A stretch of DNA of 64,000 nt from positions 1 through 64,000 of the forward strand of contig NZ_JYLL01000017.1 in the NCBI RefSeq assembly GCF_001439695.1. The letters run 5' to 3'. Numbering within the stretch: position 1 is the stretch's first letter; each line of letters begins with the position of its first letter. Source of the stretch: Pseudomonas veronii (lineage in GTDB: Bacteria > Pseudomonadota > Gammaproteobacteria > Pseudomonadales > Pseudomonadaceae). The translations under genes and the position numbers were made by a program. This document shows, piece by piece, positions 25,329 to 33,153 of this stretch. The notes below the pieces were generated by a model, which saw only the letters and a program-made list of their open reading frames with translations, ran no database searches and was not told the DNA's origin.

Positions 25329-25580
25329 ATGACCATCAAAAACGTCGTTTCCGGTGCTGCCCTGGCTTTCGCTGCCGCCGCCTTGTTTGCCGGTGTCACC
25401 ACCCAGGTCCAGGCCGCCGACGCTCCGGTTCATTGCTACGGCGTAACCTCCTGCAAAGGCATGAATGACTGCAAGACCGCTGAAAACGCCTGCAAGGGCC
25501 AGGCGGTCTGCAAGGGTCATGGCTTCAAGGCCATGACCAAGGCCGCGTGCGACGCGGCCGGTGGCAAAGTCGGCGCGTAA
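25329..25580 (+). CDS. bufA: Bufferin-type RiPP precursor (BufA2-like)
   Basis: A precursor of 83 residues. A Sec signal peptide occupies residues 1 to about 29 (cleavage near VQA-ADA). The mature part has six cysteines at 36, 42, 48, 55, 61 and 74, several in CKG repeats (SCKG, ACKGQAVCKG). This pattern is that of the periplasmic bufferins, long ribosomal peptides whose Cys residues are converted by an MNIO enzyme to thiooxazole-type heterocycles and which bind copper. The MNIO and partner genes follow directly. GAGGATGA gives a strong ribosome site. The metal specificity here is inferred from the family. Confidence 0.85.
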   Translation: MTIKNVVSGAALAFAAAALFAGVTTQVQAADAPVHCYGVTSCKGMNDCKTAENACKGQAVCKGHGFKAMTKAACDAAGGKVGA

Positions 25581-25645
25581 TCGGCCCCGCGTACCCCGCA
25601 GCGGTCGCCGTCACCGCTGCGGACACTTTTGCCCAGGAGTGCCTG

Positions 25646-26491
25646 ATGTCTACATCCCTTCCGAGCCTGGGTTACGGCCTGGGTCTACGCAGTGAGTACT
25701 ACCAGCAGATCCTTGAACAATCGCCGGCCGTGGATTGGTTCGAAGTGATCTCCGAGAATTACCTGGTGCAGGGCGGTAAAGCCTTGTACTACCTGGACGC
25801 GATCGCCGAGCGCTACCCGTTGGTGATGCACGGCGTGTCCCTGTCCATCGGCGGGCCCCATCCGCTCGATACCGATTACCTCAAGCAGCTCCAGCAACTC
25901 GCCGCGCGCATCCAGCCGGCGTGGATCTCCGATCACCTGTGCTGGAGCCGCGGCAGCGCGCACCAATTGCATGACTTGCTGCCCCTGCCGTACACCGAAG
26001 AAAGTTTGTATCACGTGGCCAGTCGCGTGCTTCAGGTACAGGATGTGTTGCAGCGCCCGCTGGTGCTGGAAAACGTCTCCAGCTATGTGCGCGCCAAGGC
26101 GGATGAATTCACCGAGTGGGAATTCCTCAACGCGCTGACCCACTTGACCGGGTGCCAGTTGCTGCTGGACGTCAACAATGTGTACGTCAGCTCGCGCAAT
26201 CATGGCTTCGATGCCTGGACGTTCATTCACAACCTGCCGCCGCAGAGCATCCGCCAGCTGCATCTGGCGGGGCATATGGACTACGGCGATTACGTGGTCG
26301 ATACCCATGACCACCCGGTGTGTGATCCGGTGTGGGCGCTGTATCAACAGACCCTGGAGCACCTGGGCCCGGTCTCGACGTTGCTCGAGCGTGACGACCA
26401 TTTCCCGCCGTTCGAAGACTTGCTCAGCGAGTTGGACAAGGCCCGGTCGCTGGGGGCGAGCGCCTTGCTCAGGAGAACGCTATGCGCCTGA
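25646..26491 (+). CDS. bufB: MNIO (DUF692) bufferin-modifying enzyme
   Basis: A protein of 281 residues of the multinuclear non-heme iron oxidase family, a TIM barrel. It shows the expected metal-ligand regions in order: MHGVSLSIGGPHPLD, SDHLCW, LENVSSY, LLDVNNVYVSSRNHGFD and HLAGHMDYGDYVVDTHDHPV, and a late LLERDDHFP. It oxidises cysteines of the bufferin precursor with help of the partner protein encoded next. I chose ATG 25646 because AGGAG is well placed upstream; the open frame further upstream overlaps the bufA 3' end. It overlaps bufC by 10 bases. Confidence 0.93.
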   Translation: MSTSLPSLGYGLGLRSEYYQQILEQSPAVDWFEVISENYLVQGGKALYYLDAIAERYPLVMHGVSLSIGGPHPLDTDYLKQLQQLAARIQPAWISDHLCWSRGSAHQLHDLLPLPYTEESLYHVASRVLQVQDVLQRPLVLENVSSYVRAKADEFTEWEFLNALTHLTGCQLLLDVNNVYVSSRNHGFDAWTFIHNLPPQSIRQLHLAGHMDYGDYVVDTHDHPVCDPVWALYQQTLEHLGPVSTLLERDDHFPPFEDLLSELDKARSLGASALLRRTLCA

Positions 26492-27270
26492 CGGATTGGC
26501 AACGGGCTTTCGAAGAGCATTTATTAGCCGAAACGCCCGTGGCCGGTACTGGCTTTGCCGCCACCTTGCTGGGTGGTCCTACGCTGGATGTGGAAACCGG
26601 CCTGGCGATTTATCACAACGCCTACCTGTCGCGCTTGCAGGACGTATTACGGCAGGACTTCGGCGCCCTCTGGTATTGGCTGGGCGATGACGAATTCGCC
26701 TCGCTGACCGAGGCCTACGTGCGTCGCTATCCGTCCGCCCATTACAGCCTGCGCTGGCTGGGCGAGCGGTTTGCGGGGTTTATCCAGGAGCACCTGGTGG
26801 CTGAACAAAGCGCGCCGTTGGCCGAGCTGGCACGGCTGGAGTGGGCGTTTACCCTGGCGTTCGATGCGCCGCCGGGCACGCCGCTGACCCTGGACGACAT
26901 GGCGCGACTGCCGCCGCCCGACTGGCCGGGCTTGCAGGTCAACCTGGCGCCGACCGTTCAGCAGATATTCTGCCGCTTCAATACCGTCGAAACCTGGCGT
27001 GCCGCCAAGGCTAAATCGGCCTTGCACGCCGGCCAGCCTCTGGACGCGCCGCAGGTCTGCCTGGTGTGGCGCGATCAGCAGATATGCCGCTACCGCAGCC
27101 TGGAACCCGCGCAAACCTGCGCCCTGGCGGGCATGGTGAGCACCGGCTGGTGTTTTTCAGAACTGTGCGAACGGTTGGCGGTCAGTCATGGAGAGGGTGC
27201 GCCCCTGCAAGCAGTCTCATGGCTGAAACAGTGGGTTCAGGACGGTTTGCTCGAACGCCGGATTCCATAA
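26482..27270 (+). CDS. bufC: DUF2063 partner protein of the MNIO enzyme
   Basis: A protein of 262 residues with the DUF2063 N-terminal domain (LTDWQRAFEEHLLAE, GLAIYHNAYLSRLQDVLRQDF, then YPSAHYSLRWLGERF) and a C-terminal winged-helix-like part. In bufferin and related systems this protein presents the precursor to the DUF692 enzyme. AGGAGAA precedes ATG 26482 and the reading frame overlaps bufB by 10 bases. The DoxX-type bufD that often closes such operons is absent; a cfa gene follows after 87 bases with its own promoter region. Confidence 0.9.
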   Translation: MRLTDWQRAFEEHLLAETPVAGTGFAATLLGGPTLDVETGLAIYHNAYLSRLQDVLRQDFGALWYWLGDDEFASLTEAYVRRYPSAHYSLRWLGERFAGFIQEHLVAEQSAPLAELARLEWAFTLAFDAPPGTPLTLDDMARLPPPDWPGLQVNLAPTVQQIFCRFNTVETWRAAKAKSALHAGQPLDAPQVCLVWRDQQICRYRSLEPAQTCALAGMVSTGWCFSELCERLAVSHGEGAPLQAVSWLKQWVQDGLLERRIP

Positions 27271-27357
27271 GCGCAGGTTATCAGATCGATAGCTTCCTAC
27301 CCGGTCGTCGGATGGTCTACCCTCTTTCCAGACGTCTGAAACAAGGGGGGACTACTC

Positions 27358-28542
27358 ATGCTCGCGCAACTTCCACCGGCCTTACAGAATCTTCAGCTAC
27401 CGCTGCGTCTTCGACTCTGGGACGGCCATGAATTCAACTTGGGCCCTGAGCCCAGTGTGACCATCGTGGTGAAGGACCCCACGATTGTGTCCAAGCTTTC
27501 CCATCCCACGCTCGATTCATTGGGCGAAGCCTTCGTCGAGGGCAAACTGGAGCTGGAAGGCTCCATCTCCGAGGTGATCCGGGTGTGTGACGAGTTGAGT
27601 CACGCCCTGGTCGATGACGATGGGGGCAATCGTCCGGTGCGCTCGTTCCACGACAAGGCCACTGACGCAGCGGCGATTTCCTACCATTACGACCTGTCCA
27701 ACGAGTTCTACCAGCTGTGGCTCGACCAGGACATGGCGTATTCCTGCGGTTATTTCGAAACCGGCAGCGAATCCATCGATCAGGCCCAACAAGACAAATT
27801 CCGCCACCTGTGCCGCAAGTTGCGCTTGCAGCCGGGGGAGTATTTGCTCGATGTCGGCTGTGGTTGGGGCGGGCTGGCGCGGTATGCGGCGCGGGAGTTC
27901 GGGGTAAAGGTGTTCGGCATCACCCTGAGCAAGGAGCAACTGGCCCTGGCCAAGGCACGCGTGAAAGCCGAGGGCCTGGACGATCAGGTGGACCTGCAAC
28001 TGCTCGATTACCGTGACCTGCCCCAGGACGGTCGTTTCGACAAAGTGGTGAGCGTGGGCATGTTCGAACACGTCGGCCACGCCAACCTGGCGCAGTACTG
28101 CAAAACCCTGTTTGGCGCGGTGCGCGAAGGCGGGCTGGTGATGAACCATGGCATCACCGCCAAGCACACCGACGGACGCCCCGTGGGCCGCGGCGCCGGG
28201 GATTTCATCGAGCGCTACGTTTTCCCCAACGGCGAACTGCCGCACCTGGCGATGATGACCGCCGAACTCAGCGAAGCCGGGCTTGAAGTGGTCGACGTGG
28301 AAAGCCTGCGCCTGCACTACGCACGCACCCTGGACCACTGGAGCGAACGCCTGGAAGACAACCTGGAAGCGGCGGCGAAGATGGTGCCGGCGCAGGCGTT
28401 GCGCATCTGGCGGTTGTACCTGGCCGGTTGCGCCTACGCGTTTGCGCGGGGCTGGATTAACCTGCACCAGATCCTGGCGGTAAAACCCCACGCCGATGGC
28501 AGCCATGAACTGCCGTGGACGCGGGAAGATATCTACCGCTGA
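27358..28542 (+). CDS. cfa: Cyclopropane-fatty-acyl-phospholipid synthase
   Basis: A protein of 394 residues that methylates cis double bonds of membrane phospholipid acyl chains with SAM. It has an N-terminal lipid-binding domain and the methyltransferase motif LDVGCGWGGLARYAA at about 164-178. SYHYDLSNEFYQLWLD and DQDMAYSCGYF precede motif I, and MFEHVGHANLAQY and GRGAGDFIERYVFP lie further on, all family hallmarks. GGGGGGACT upstream supplies the ribosome site. TCTACCCTC in the 87-base leader resembles a RpoS-type -10 (CTAYACT), which would fit stationary-phase control; this is inference. The last 22 codons and stop are repeated twice more downstream. Confidence 0.95.
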   Translation: MLAQLPPALQNLQLPLRLRLWDGHEFNLGPEPSVTIVVKDPTIVSKLSHPTLDSLGEAFVEGKLELEGSISEVIRVCDELSHALVDDDGGNRPVRSFHDKATDAAAISYHYDLSNEFYQLWLDQDMAYSCGYFETGSESIDQAQQDKFRHLCRKLRLQPGEYLLDVGCGWGGLARYAAREFGVKVFGITLSKEQLALAKARVKAEGLDDQVDLQLLDYRDLPQDGRFDKVVSVGMFEHVGHANLAQYCKTLFGAVREGGLVMNHGITAKHTDGRPVGRGAGDFIERYVFPNGELPHLAMMTAELSEAGLEVVDVESLRLHYARTLDHWSERLEDNLEAAAKMVPAQALRIWRLYLAGCAYAFARGWINLHQILAVKPHADGSHELPWTREDIYR

Positions 28543-28571
28543 AGCATTTTCCCACAGCCCTGCAGATCCAA

Positions 28572-28662
28572 ATGTGGGAGGGGGCTTGCCCCCGATTGCG
28601 GTGTGTCAGCTAGCGGATTGGGCACTGATTCACCGCTATCGGGGGCAAGCCCCCTCCCACAT
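28572..28662. repeat. REPIN, unit 1
   Basis: ATGTGGGAGGGGGCTTGCCC and the inverted GGGCAAGCCCCCTCCCACAT flank a spacer with GCGGTG...CACCGC, giving a long imperfect hairpin. Confidence 0.9.
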
Positions 28663-28814
28663 TTTTACCGCAGCGTCTGTTGGTGCAGCGGTGAAACACG
28701 CCGTGGGATCCGCATACTGGCGGTAAAACCCTTCGCCGATGGCAGCCATGAACTGCCGTGGACGCGGGAAGATATCTACCGCTGAAGCATTTTCCCACAG
28801 CCCTGCAGATCCAA

Positions 28815-28904
28815 ATGTGGGAGGGGGCTTGCCCCCGATTGCGGTGTGTCAGCTAGCGGATTGGGCACTGATTCACCGCTATCGGGGGCAAGCCCCCTCC
28901 CACT
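28815..28904. repeat. REPIN, unit 2
   Basis: Same structure as unit 1, one or two bases shorter after the right arm. Confidence 0.9.
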
Positions 28905-29056
28905 TTTTACCGCAGCGTCTGTTGGTGCAGCGGTGAAACACGCCGTGCGATCCGCATACTGGCGGTAAAACCCCACGCCGATGGCAGCCATGAACTGCCG
29001 TGGACGCGGGAAGATATCTACCGCTGAAGCATTTTCCCACAGCCCCGCAGATCCAA

Positions 29057-29145
29057 ATGTGGGAGGGGGCTTGCCCCCGATTGCGGTGTGTCAGCTGGCG
29101 GATTGGGCACTGATTCACCGCTATCGGGGGCAAGCCCCCTCCCAC
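29057..29145. repeat. REPIN, unit 3
   Basis: Same structure as unit 2, with one spacer change (GCTGGCGGA for GCTAGCGGA). It lies 18 bases from the cls stop codon and may serve as its terminator. Confidence 0.9.
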
Positions 29146-29163
29146 TTTTTACCGCAGCGTCTG

Positions 29164-30603
29164 TTAGAGAATCGGTGAGATAAGCCGCGCGACCCGCATG
29201 CCCAGTTGTTGCAGGCGGCGGGTTTCGCGGCTTTCTTCCTGGCTGACTTCATGGGCCTGGGCGAAGTCATCGAGCAGCATGTGTTCCACTTGCTGGGCGA
29301 AGGCTTCATCGACGGTCAGCAACATCACCTCGAAATTCAGGCGGAACGAACGGTTGTCCATGTTCGCACTGCCGATGGCGCTGATTTCGCTGTCGACCAA
29401 CACCACTTTCTGGTGCAGAAACCCCGGCGTATAGCGGAACACCCGCACCCCGGCGCGCACCGCTTCGATCGCGTAAAGGCTGGAGGCGGCATACACGATG
29501 CGGTGGTCGGGCCGCGACGGCAGCAGCAGGCGCACGTCGACCCCGCGCAGCACCGCCAGGCGCAGGGCGGCAAACACCGCTTCATCCGGGATGAAATACG
29601 GGCTGGTGATCCACACCCGTTCGGTCGCGGCGTGGATCGCTTCGACAAAAAACAGCGAGCAGGTTTCATAAGGGTCGGCCGGGCCGCTGGCGAGCAATTG
29701 GCAGAGCACGCCGTTTTCGGGGTAGGTGTCCGGCAGGATCAGCGGCGGCAGTTCCCGCGCCGCCCAGAACCAGTCTTCGGCAAACGACTCCTGCAGGCAC
29801 GCCACCACCGGGCCGGTGACCTGCACATGGGTATCGCGCCACGGTGCCAGCGGCGGCTTTTTGCCCAAGTATTCATCGCCGACGTTATGCCCGCCGACAA
29901 ACCCGGTGATGCCATCCACCACCACGATCTTGCGGTGGTTGCGGAAGTTGACCTGGAAGCGATTGAGCCAGCCGCTGCGGGTGGCGAACGCCTTGACCTG
30001 CACCCCGGCGTCGCGCAGCGTTTGTGCATAGTGAGAGGGCAGGGCGTGGCTGCCGATGCGGTCGTAGAGCACGTAGACGGCGACGCCTTGGGCGGCTTTT
30101 TCCTTCAGCAAGGCATGCAACTGCCGACCGAGCTCGTCGTCATGAATGATAAAGAACTGGAACAGCACGGCGGTTTTGGCGCGGCGAATCGCCTCGAAGA
30201 TCGCACTGAAGGTGGCGTCACCATTGATCAGCAAACGCACTTCATTATTCGCCAGGCACGGCATGCGGCCCAGCTTCGGCATCGCCCGCAAGGAGGCGTA
30301 GGCGCTGGAGTTGCGCGCGGCCAGGGCTTCCTCGACCCACGGGCGCCAGTTCAGCTCGTTGATCGCAGTGTGCATTTCCTGGTTGGCCTGGCGCCGCGCC
30401 TGGATGTACGCATCGAAGGTGCTGCGGCCGAAGATCAGGTACGGGATCAGCGTGAGGTAGGGTATGAACATCAGCGACAACGCCCAGGCAATCGAGCCTT
30501 GGGCGGTCCTGACGGTCAGCACTGCATGGATCGCGGCGAGCGTCCCGAGAAAATGCAGCGTGGCGATGAAGTAGGCGAGCAGGTGCGGGCCAAAAAAATC
30601 CAT
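29164..30603 (-). CDS. clsA: Cardiolipin synthase A
   Basis: A protein of 479 residues with two N-terminal membrane helices (FGPHLLAYFIATLHFLGTLA and the WALSLMFIPYLTLIPYLIF region) and two phospholipase D HKD motifs: HRKIVVVDGITGFVGG (first) and HQKVVLVDSEISAIGSANMD (second). It condenses two phosphatidylglycerols to cardiolipin and glycerol at the inner membrane. ATG 30603 is preferred to the TTG seven codons upstream; GGAG lies 11 bases before it. The stop codon falls exactly at the end of the third tandem repeat unit, and the last codons resemble the tails in the other units, so its extreme C terminus (MRVARLISPIL) lies in a rearranging zone. Confidence 0.93.
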   Translation of the reverse strand: MDFFGPHLLAYFIATLHFLGTLAAIHAVLTVRTAQGSIAWALSLMFIPYLTLIPYLIFGRSTFDAYIQARRQANQEMHTAINELNWRPWVEEALAARNSSAYASLRAMPKLGRMPCLANNEVRLLINGDATFSAIFEAIRRAKTAVLFQFFIIHDDELGRQLHALLKEKAAQGVAVYVLYDRIGSHALPSHYAQTLRDAGVQVKAFATRSGWLNRFQVNFRNHRKIVVVDGITGFVGGHNVGDEYLGKKPPLAPWRDTHVQVTGPVVACLQESFAEDWFWAARELPPLILPDTYPENGVLCQLLASGPADPYETCSLFFVEAIHAATERVWITSPYFIPDEAVFAALRLAVLRGVDVRLLLPSRPDHRIVYAASSLYAIEAVRAGVRVFRYTPGFLHQKVVLVDSEISAIGSANMDNRSFRLNFEVMLLTVDEAFAQQVEHMLLDDFAQAHEVSQEESRETRRLQQLGMRVARLISPIL

Positions 30604-30733
30604 GGACGATGGTACTCCAGGCAATCCAGTGCCTAACAGACCATGTTCGGTCAGGAATGTCGCTATTTTATTTGCCGTGCAACACTGGCGCTTTTGTGGC
30701 GTCTAATGCCCACAATTATCCAGGAGTTACCCG

Positions 30734-31255
30734 ATGAATGCTCGTCTGCTAGGTTTGGCCATGGTTATTGGTTTGTCGCTGCCCGTGGCGGCCCAGGCGC
30801 AGATGCTGGCGCCTGGTTTGTGGGAATTGACCACGAGCAACATGAAAGTGGATAACCAGGACCTGCCGGATTTGTCATTGATCCTCGGTCAGCTCAAGCA
30901 ACAAATGACCCCCGAACAGCGCGCCATGCTGGAGAAACAAGGCATCACCATGGCCGGTAAAGGCGTGCAGGTGTGCCTCACCCCCGCCCAGGTCGCCTCC
31001 GACGCGATCCCGCTGACCGATCCGCAGTCGGGCTGCAAACAGCAAGTGACCGACAAGAGCGGCAACCAGTGGAAATTCCGTTTCAGCTGCCCGAAAGCCC
31101 AGGGCACCGGCGTGGCCACCTTCCAGAGCCAGAAGGAATTCACCACCACGGTCAACGGCACCTTCAATGCCACCGGCATTCAGCAGAAGGGCAGCCTGGA
31201 CAGTCACGCCCAGTGGCTGGGGGAAAACTGCGGCAGCGTCAAACCACGCGCTTAA
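30734..31255 (+). CDS. DUF3617 periplasmic protein
   Basis: A protein of 173 residues with a signal peptide (MNARLLGLAMVIGLSLPVAAQA) and the DUF3617 pattern: APGLWELTTSN near the start, QMTPEQRAMLEKQGI, VCLTPAQVASD, a Cys-containing SGCKQQV, and FSCPKAQGTGVATF. The function of this family is not known. AGGAGTTACCCG before ATG 30734 is a good ribosome site. Its stop overlaps the stop of the convergent pyrQ gene by 3 bases. Confidence 0.88.
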   Translation: MNARLLGLAMVIGLSLPVAAQAQMLAPGLWELTTSNMKVDNQDLPDLSLILGQLKQQMTPEQRAMLEKQGITMAGKGVQVCLTPAQVASDAIPLTDPQSGCKQQVTDKSGNQWKFRFSCPKAQGTGVATFQSQKEFTTTVNGTFNATGIQQKGSLDSHAQWLGENCGSVKPRA

Positions 31256-32589
31256 CGCTGAAAGTGCAGGGGCAGGCCCTGGCAGCTGTCGACCACCTGG
31301 CCGGTGTGCCAGGCCAACTGGCCCGACACCAGAGTGGTGCTGACGCTGTGGCGAAAGCGGCGCTCGGCGAACGGTGTCCAGCCGCAGCGCGCCAGGATCG
31401 GCTGGCTGCGGACCGGCTTGCCTTCGGGTTCGGGTTTGATCAGCACCAGGTCGGCCCAATAGCCTTCACGCAGGTAGCCACGGTCCGGGATCGCGAACAG
31501 GTCGGCGACGCGATGACTGGTTTTCGCCACCAGGGTGGTCAGCGGCAGCAGCCCATCGGCCACCAACTCCAGTAACGCCGGCAACGCATGTTGCACCAGG
31601 GGCAAACCCGACGGCGCCTCACCATACGCCAACTGTTTTTGCGCCCAGGTATGCGGTGCATGGTCGGTGCCGATCACATCCAGCCGCTCGCCGAGCAGGG
31701 CCAGGCGCAAGGCGTCGCGGTCGGCGCGGGTCTTGATCGCCGGGTTGCATTTGATCTGGTGGCCCAGGCGGTGATAGTCGCGGTCGTCGAACAACAGGTG
31801 ATGGACGCAGACCTCGGCGGTGATGCGTTTCTGCGCCAGCGGCTGGTCTTCGAACAACGCCAACTCGCGGGCGCTGCTCAGGTGCAACACATGCAGGCGC
31901 GTGCCGTGGCGCTTGGCCAGTTCCACCGCCAGTGAAGACGAGCGATAACAGGCTTCGGCATCGCGGATCAGCGGGTGGGCGGCGGCAGGGAGGTTGTCGC
32001 CGAAACGCTCGCGCAAGCGCTGTTCGTTGGCCTGGATACTCGGCGTGTGTTCGCAGTGGGCCAGCAGGATCGTCGGCACATCGGCGAACAGGCGCTCCAG
32101 AATCCGTGGATCGTCCACCAGCATGTTGCCAGTGGACGCGCCCATGAACACTTTGACCCCGGCCACTTGCCGCGGGTCGAGCGCGGCGACGGTGTCGAGG
32201 TTGTCATTGCTGACGCCGAAGTGAAAACCGTAGTTGGCCACCGAGTGCTGGACGGCGCGGCGTTTTTTGTCGGCCAGCGCTTCCAGGGTGAGGGTGGCCG
32301 GCCGGGTGTTGGGCATGTCCATGAAACTGGTGATGCCGCCGGCCACCGCTGCGCGGGATTCGCTGTAGAAACCGCCTTTGTCCGGCGCGCCGGGTTCGCG
32401 AAAGTGAACCTGGTCATCGATCATCCCCGGCAGCAGCCATTGACCGTGGGCGTCGATTTCCACAGGCGCCGTGTGCCCCGTGATGCTGCTGGCGATCTTC
32501 TCGATACGGCCGTGGGCGACCAGCACGTCGGCGTCGAATACCTGGCCTTCATTCACCAGTCGGGCGTTGCGGATCAACAGGCGGCTCAT
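31252..32589 (-). CDS. pyrQ: Zinc-regulated dihydroorotase paralogue
   Basis: A protein of 445 residues of the amidohydrolase fold that closes carbamoyl-aspartate to dihydroorotate in pyrimidine synthesis. Visible motifs are IDDQVHFREPG at 57-67, the carboxylated Lys region GVKVFMGASTGN, AHCEHTPS, VLHLSSARE and GTDHAPHT. In the first motif the usual HxH reads Gln60-Val-His62. I recall DDQVHFREPG from some other dihydroorotase groups, so it may define the subfamily. It is the last gene of a six-gene operon behind a Zur-like box and matches P. aeruginosa PyrQ, a backup enzyme used when zinc is scarce. Confidence 0.9.
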   Translation of the reverse strand: MSRLLIRNARLVNEGQVFDADVLVAHGRIEKIASSITGHTAPVEIDAHGQWLLPGMIDDQVHFREPGAPDKGGFYSESRAAVAGGITSFMDMPNTRPATLTLEALADKKRRAVQHSVANYGFHFGVSNDNLDTVAALDPRQVAGVKVFMGASTGNMLVDDPRILERLFADVPTILLAHCEHTPSIQANEQRLRERFGDNLPAAAHPLIRDAEACYRSSSLAVELAKRHGTRLHVLHLSSARELALFEDQPLAQKRITAEVCVHHLLFDDRDYHRLGHQIKCNPAIKTRADRDALRLALLGERLDVIGTDHAPHTWAQKQLAYGEAPSGLPLVQHALPALLELVADGLLPLTTLVAKTSHRVADLFAIPDRGYLREGYWADLVLIKPEPEGKPVRSQPILARCGWTPFAERRFRHSVSTTLVSGQLAWHTGQVVDSCQGLPLHFQR

Positions 32590-32592
32590 GGT

Positions 32593-33153
32593 TCAGAACT
32601 CGTTTTGCAGGGCTTTGTAACCCTGCACCAGATCGACGTTGGTACGCGCTACGTCCTCGGAAAACTCCGACGCGCTGACGCTCACCGGCGGGAATTGCGA
32701 CAGGTCGGTGTTGGGCCCGATGCGGGTGGTCGAAGGCACGTAGAACGCGGCGGGCAAGTCGCGGCCGTCGACCACCGAGTTGTGGCGCACCACGCAGCCG
32801 TCGCCGACGGCGCAGTTGAACAACACGCTGTTGAAGCCGATGAACACGCGGTCGCCGACGCTGCAGGGGCCATGGACGATGGAGCGGTGGGCGATGGAAG
32901 TGAACTCGCCGATGGTCACCGCCGCGCCGGATTTGGAGTGGATCACCACGCCGTCCTGGATATTGGAGTTGGCGCCGATGGTGATCGGGTCCATGTCGCC
33001 GCTGGCGTCGACTTCGTCCGCGCGGATCACGGCGTAGGGGCCGACGAATACGTTCTCACCGATGATGACCTTGCCGCAGATGATCGCGGTTTTATCGACG
33101 TAGGCCGATTCGGCAATCACCGGCAGATCACCGGATGGGTTCTTGCGGATCAT
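32593..33153 (-). CDS. Gamma-class carbonic anhydrase (zinc-starvation operon)
   Basis: A protein of 186 residues with left-handed beta-helix hexapeptide repeats (TAIICGKVIIGENVFVGPYA and onwards). The metal-binding histidines of gamma carbonic anhydrases are in place: VIHSK, then AHRSIVH giving the HxxxxH pair. Members can use Fe, Co or Zn, which makes the gene a plausible zinc-sparing carbonic anhydrase. ATG 33153 overlaps the stop of the binding-protein gene (ATGA) and the pyrQ start lies 3 bases after its stop. Confidence 0.88.
   Translation of the reverse strand: MIRKNPSGDLPVIAESAYVDKTAIICGKVIIGENVFVGPYAVIRADEVDASGDMDPITIGANSNIQDGVVIHSKSGAAVTIGEFTSIAHRSIVHGPCSVGDRVFIGFNSVLFNCAVGDGCVVRHNSVVDGRDLPAAFYVPSTTRIGPNTDLSQFPPVSVSASEFSEDVARTNVDLVQGYKALQNEF

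Larger units (their letters stand above)
28474..29165. repeat. Tandem triplication of the cfa-cls intergenic unit (about 242 bp)
   Basis: A unit begins with CTGGCGGTAAAACCC at 28474, 28717 and 28959 (periods 243 and 242). Each unit holds the last 22 codons and stop of cfa, a REPIN, and a tail ACCGCAGCGTCTGTT. In the first two units the tail continues into a stretch similar to the 3' end of the cardiolipin synthase gene; in the third unit the real cls stop codon occupies that place. The first unit is the genuine cfa end. Copies differ by only a few bases, so the duplication is recent. Confidence 0.93.

Noticed and set aside
28474..29165. Considered as a CRISPR array or tandem gene family.
   Set aside because: Units are about 242 bases with REPIN hairpins and a gene tail, not short repeats with unique spacers; the copies lack gene starts.
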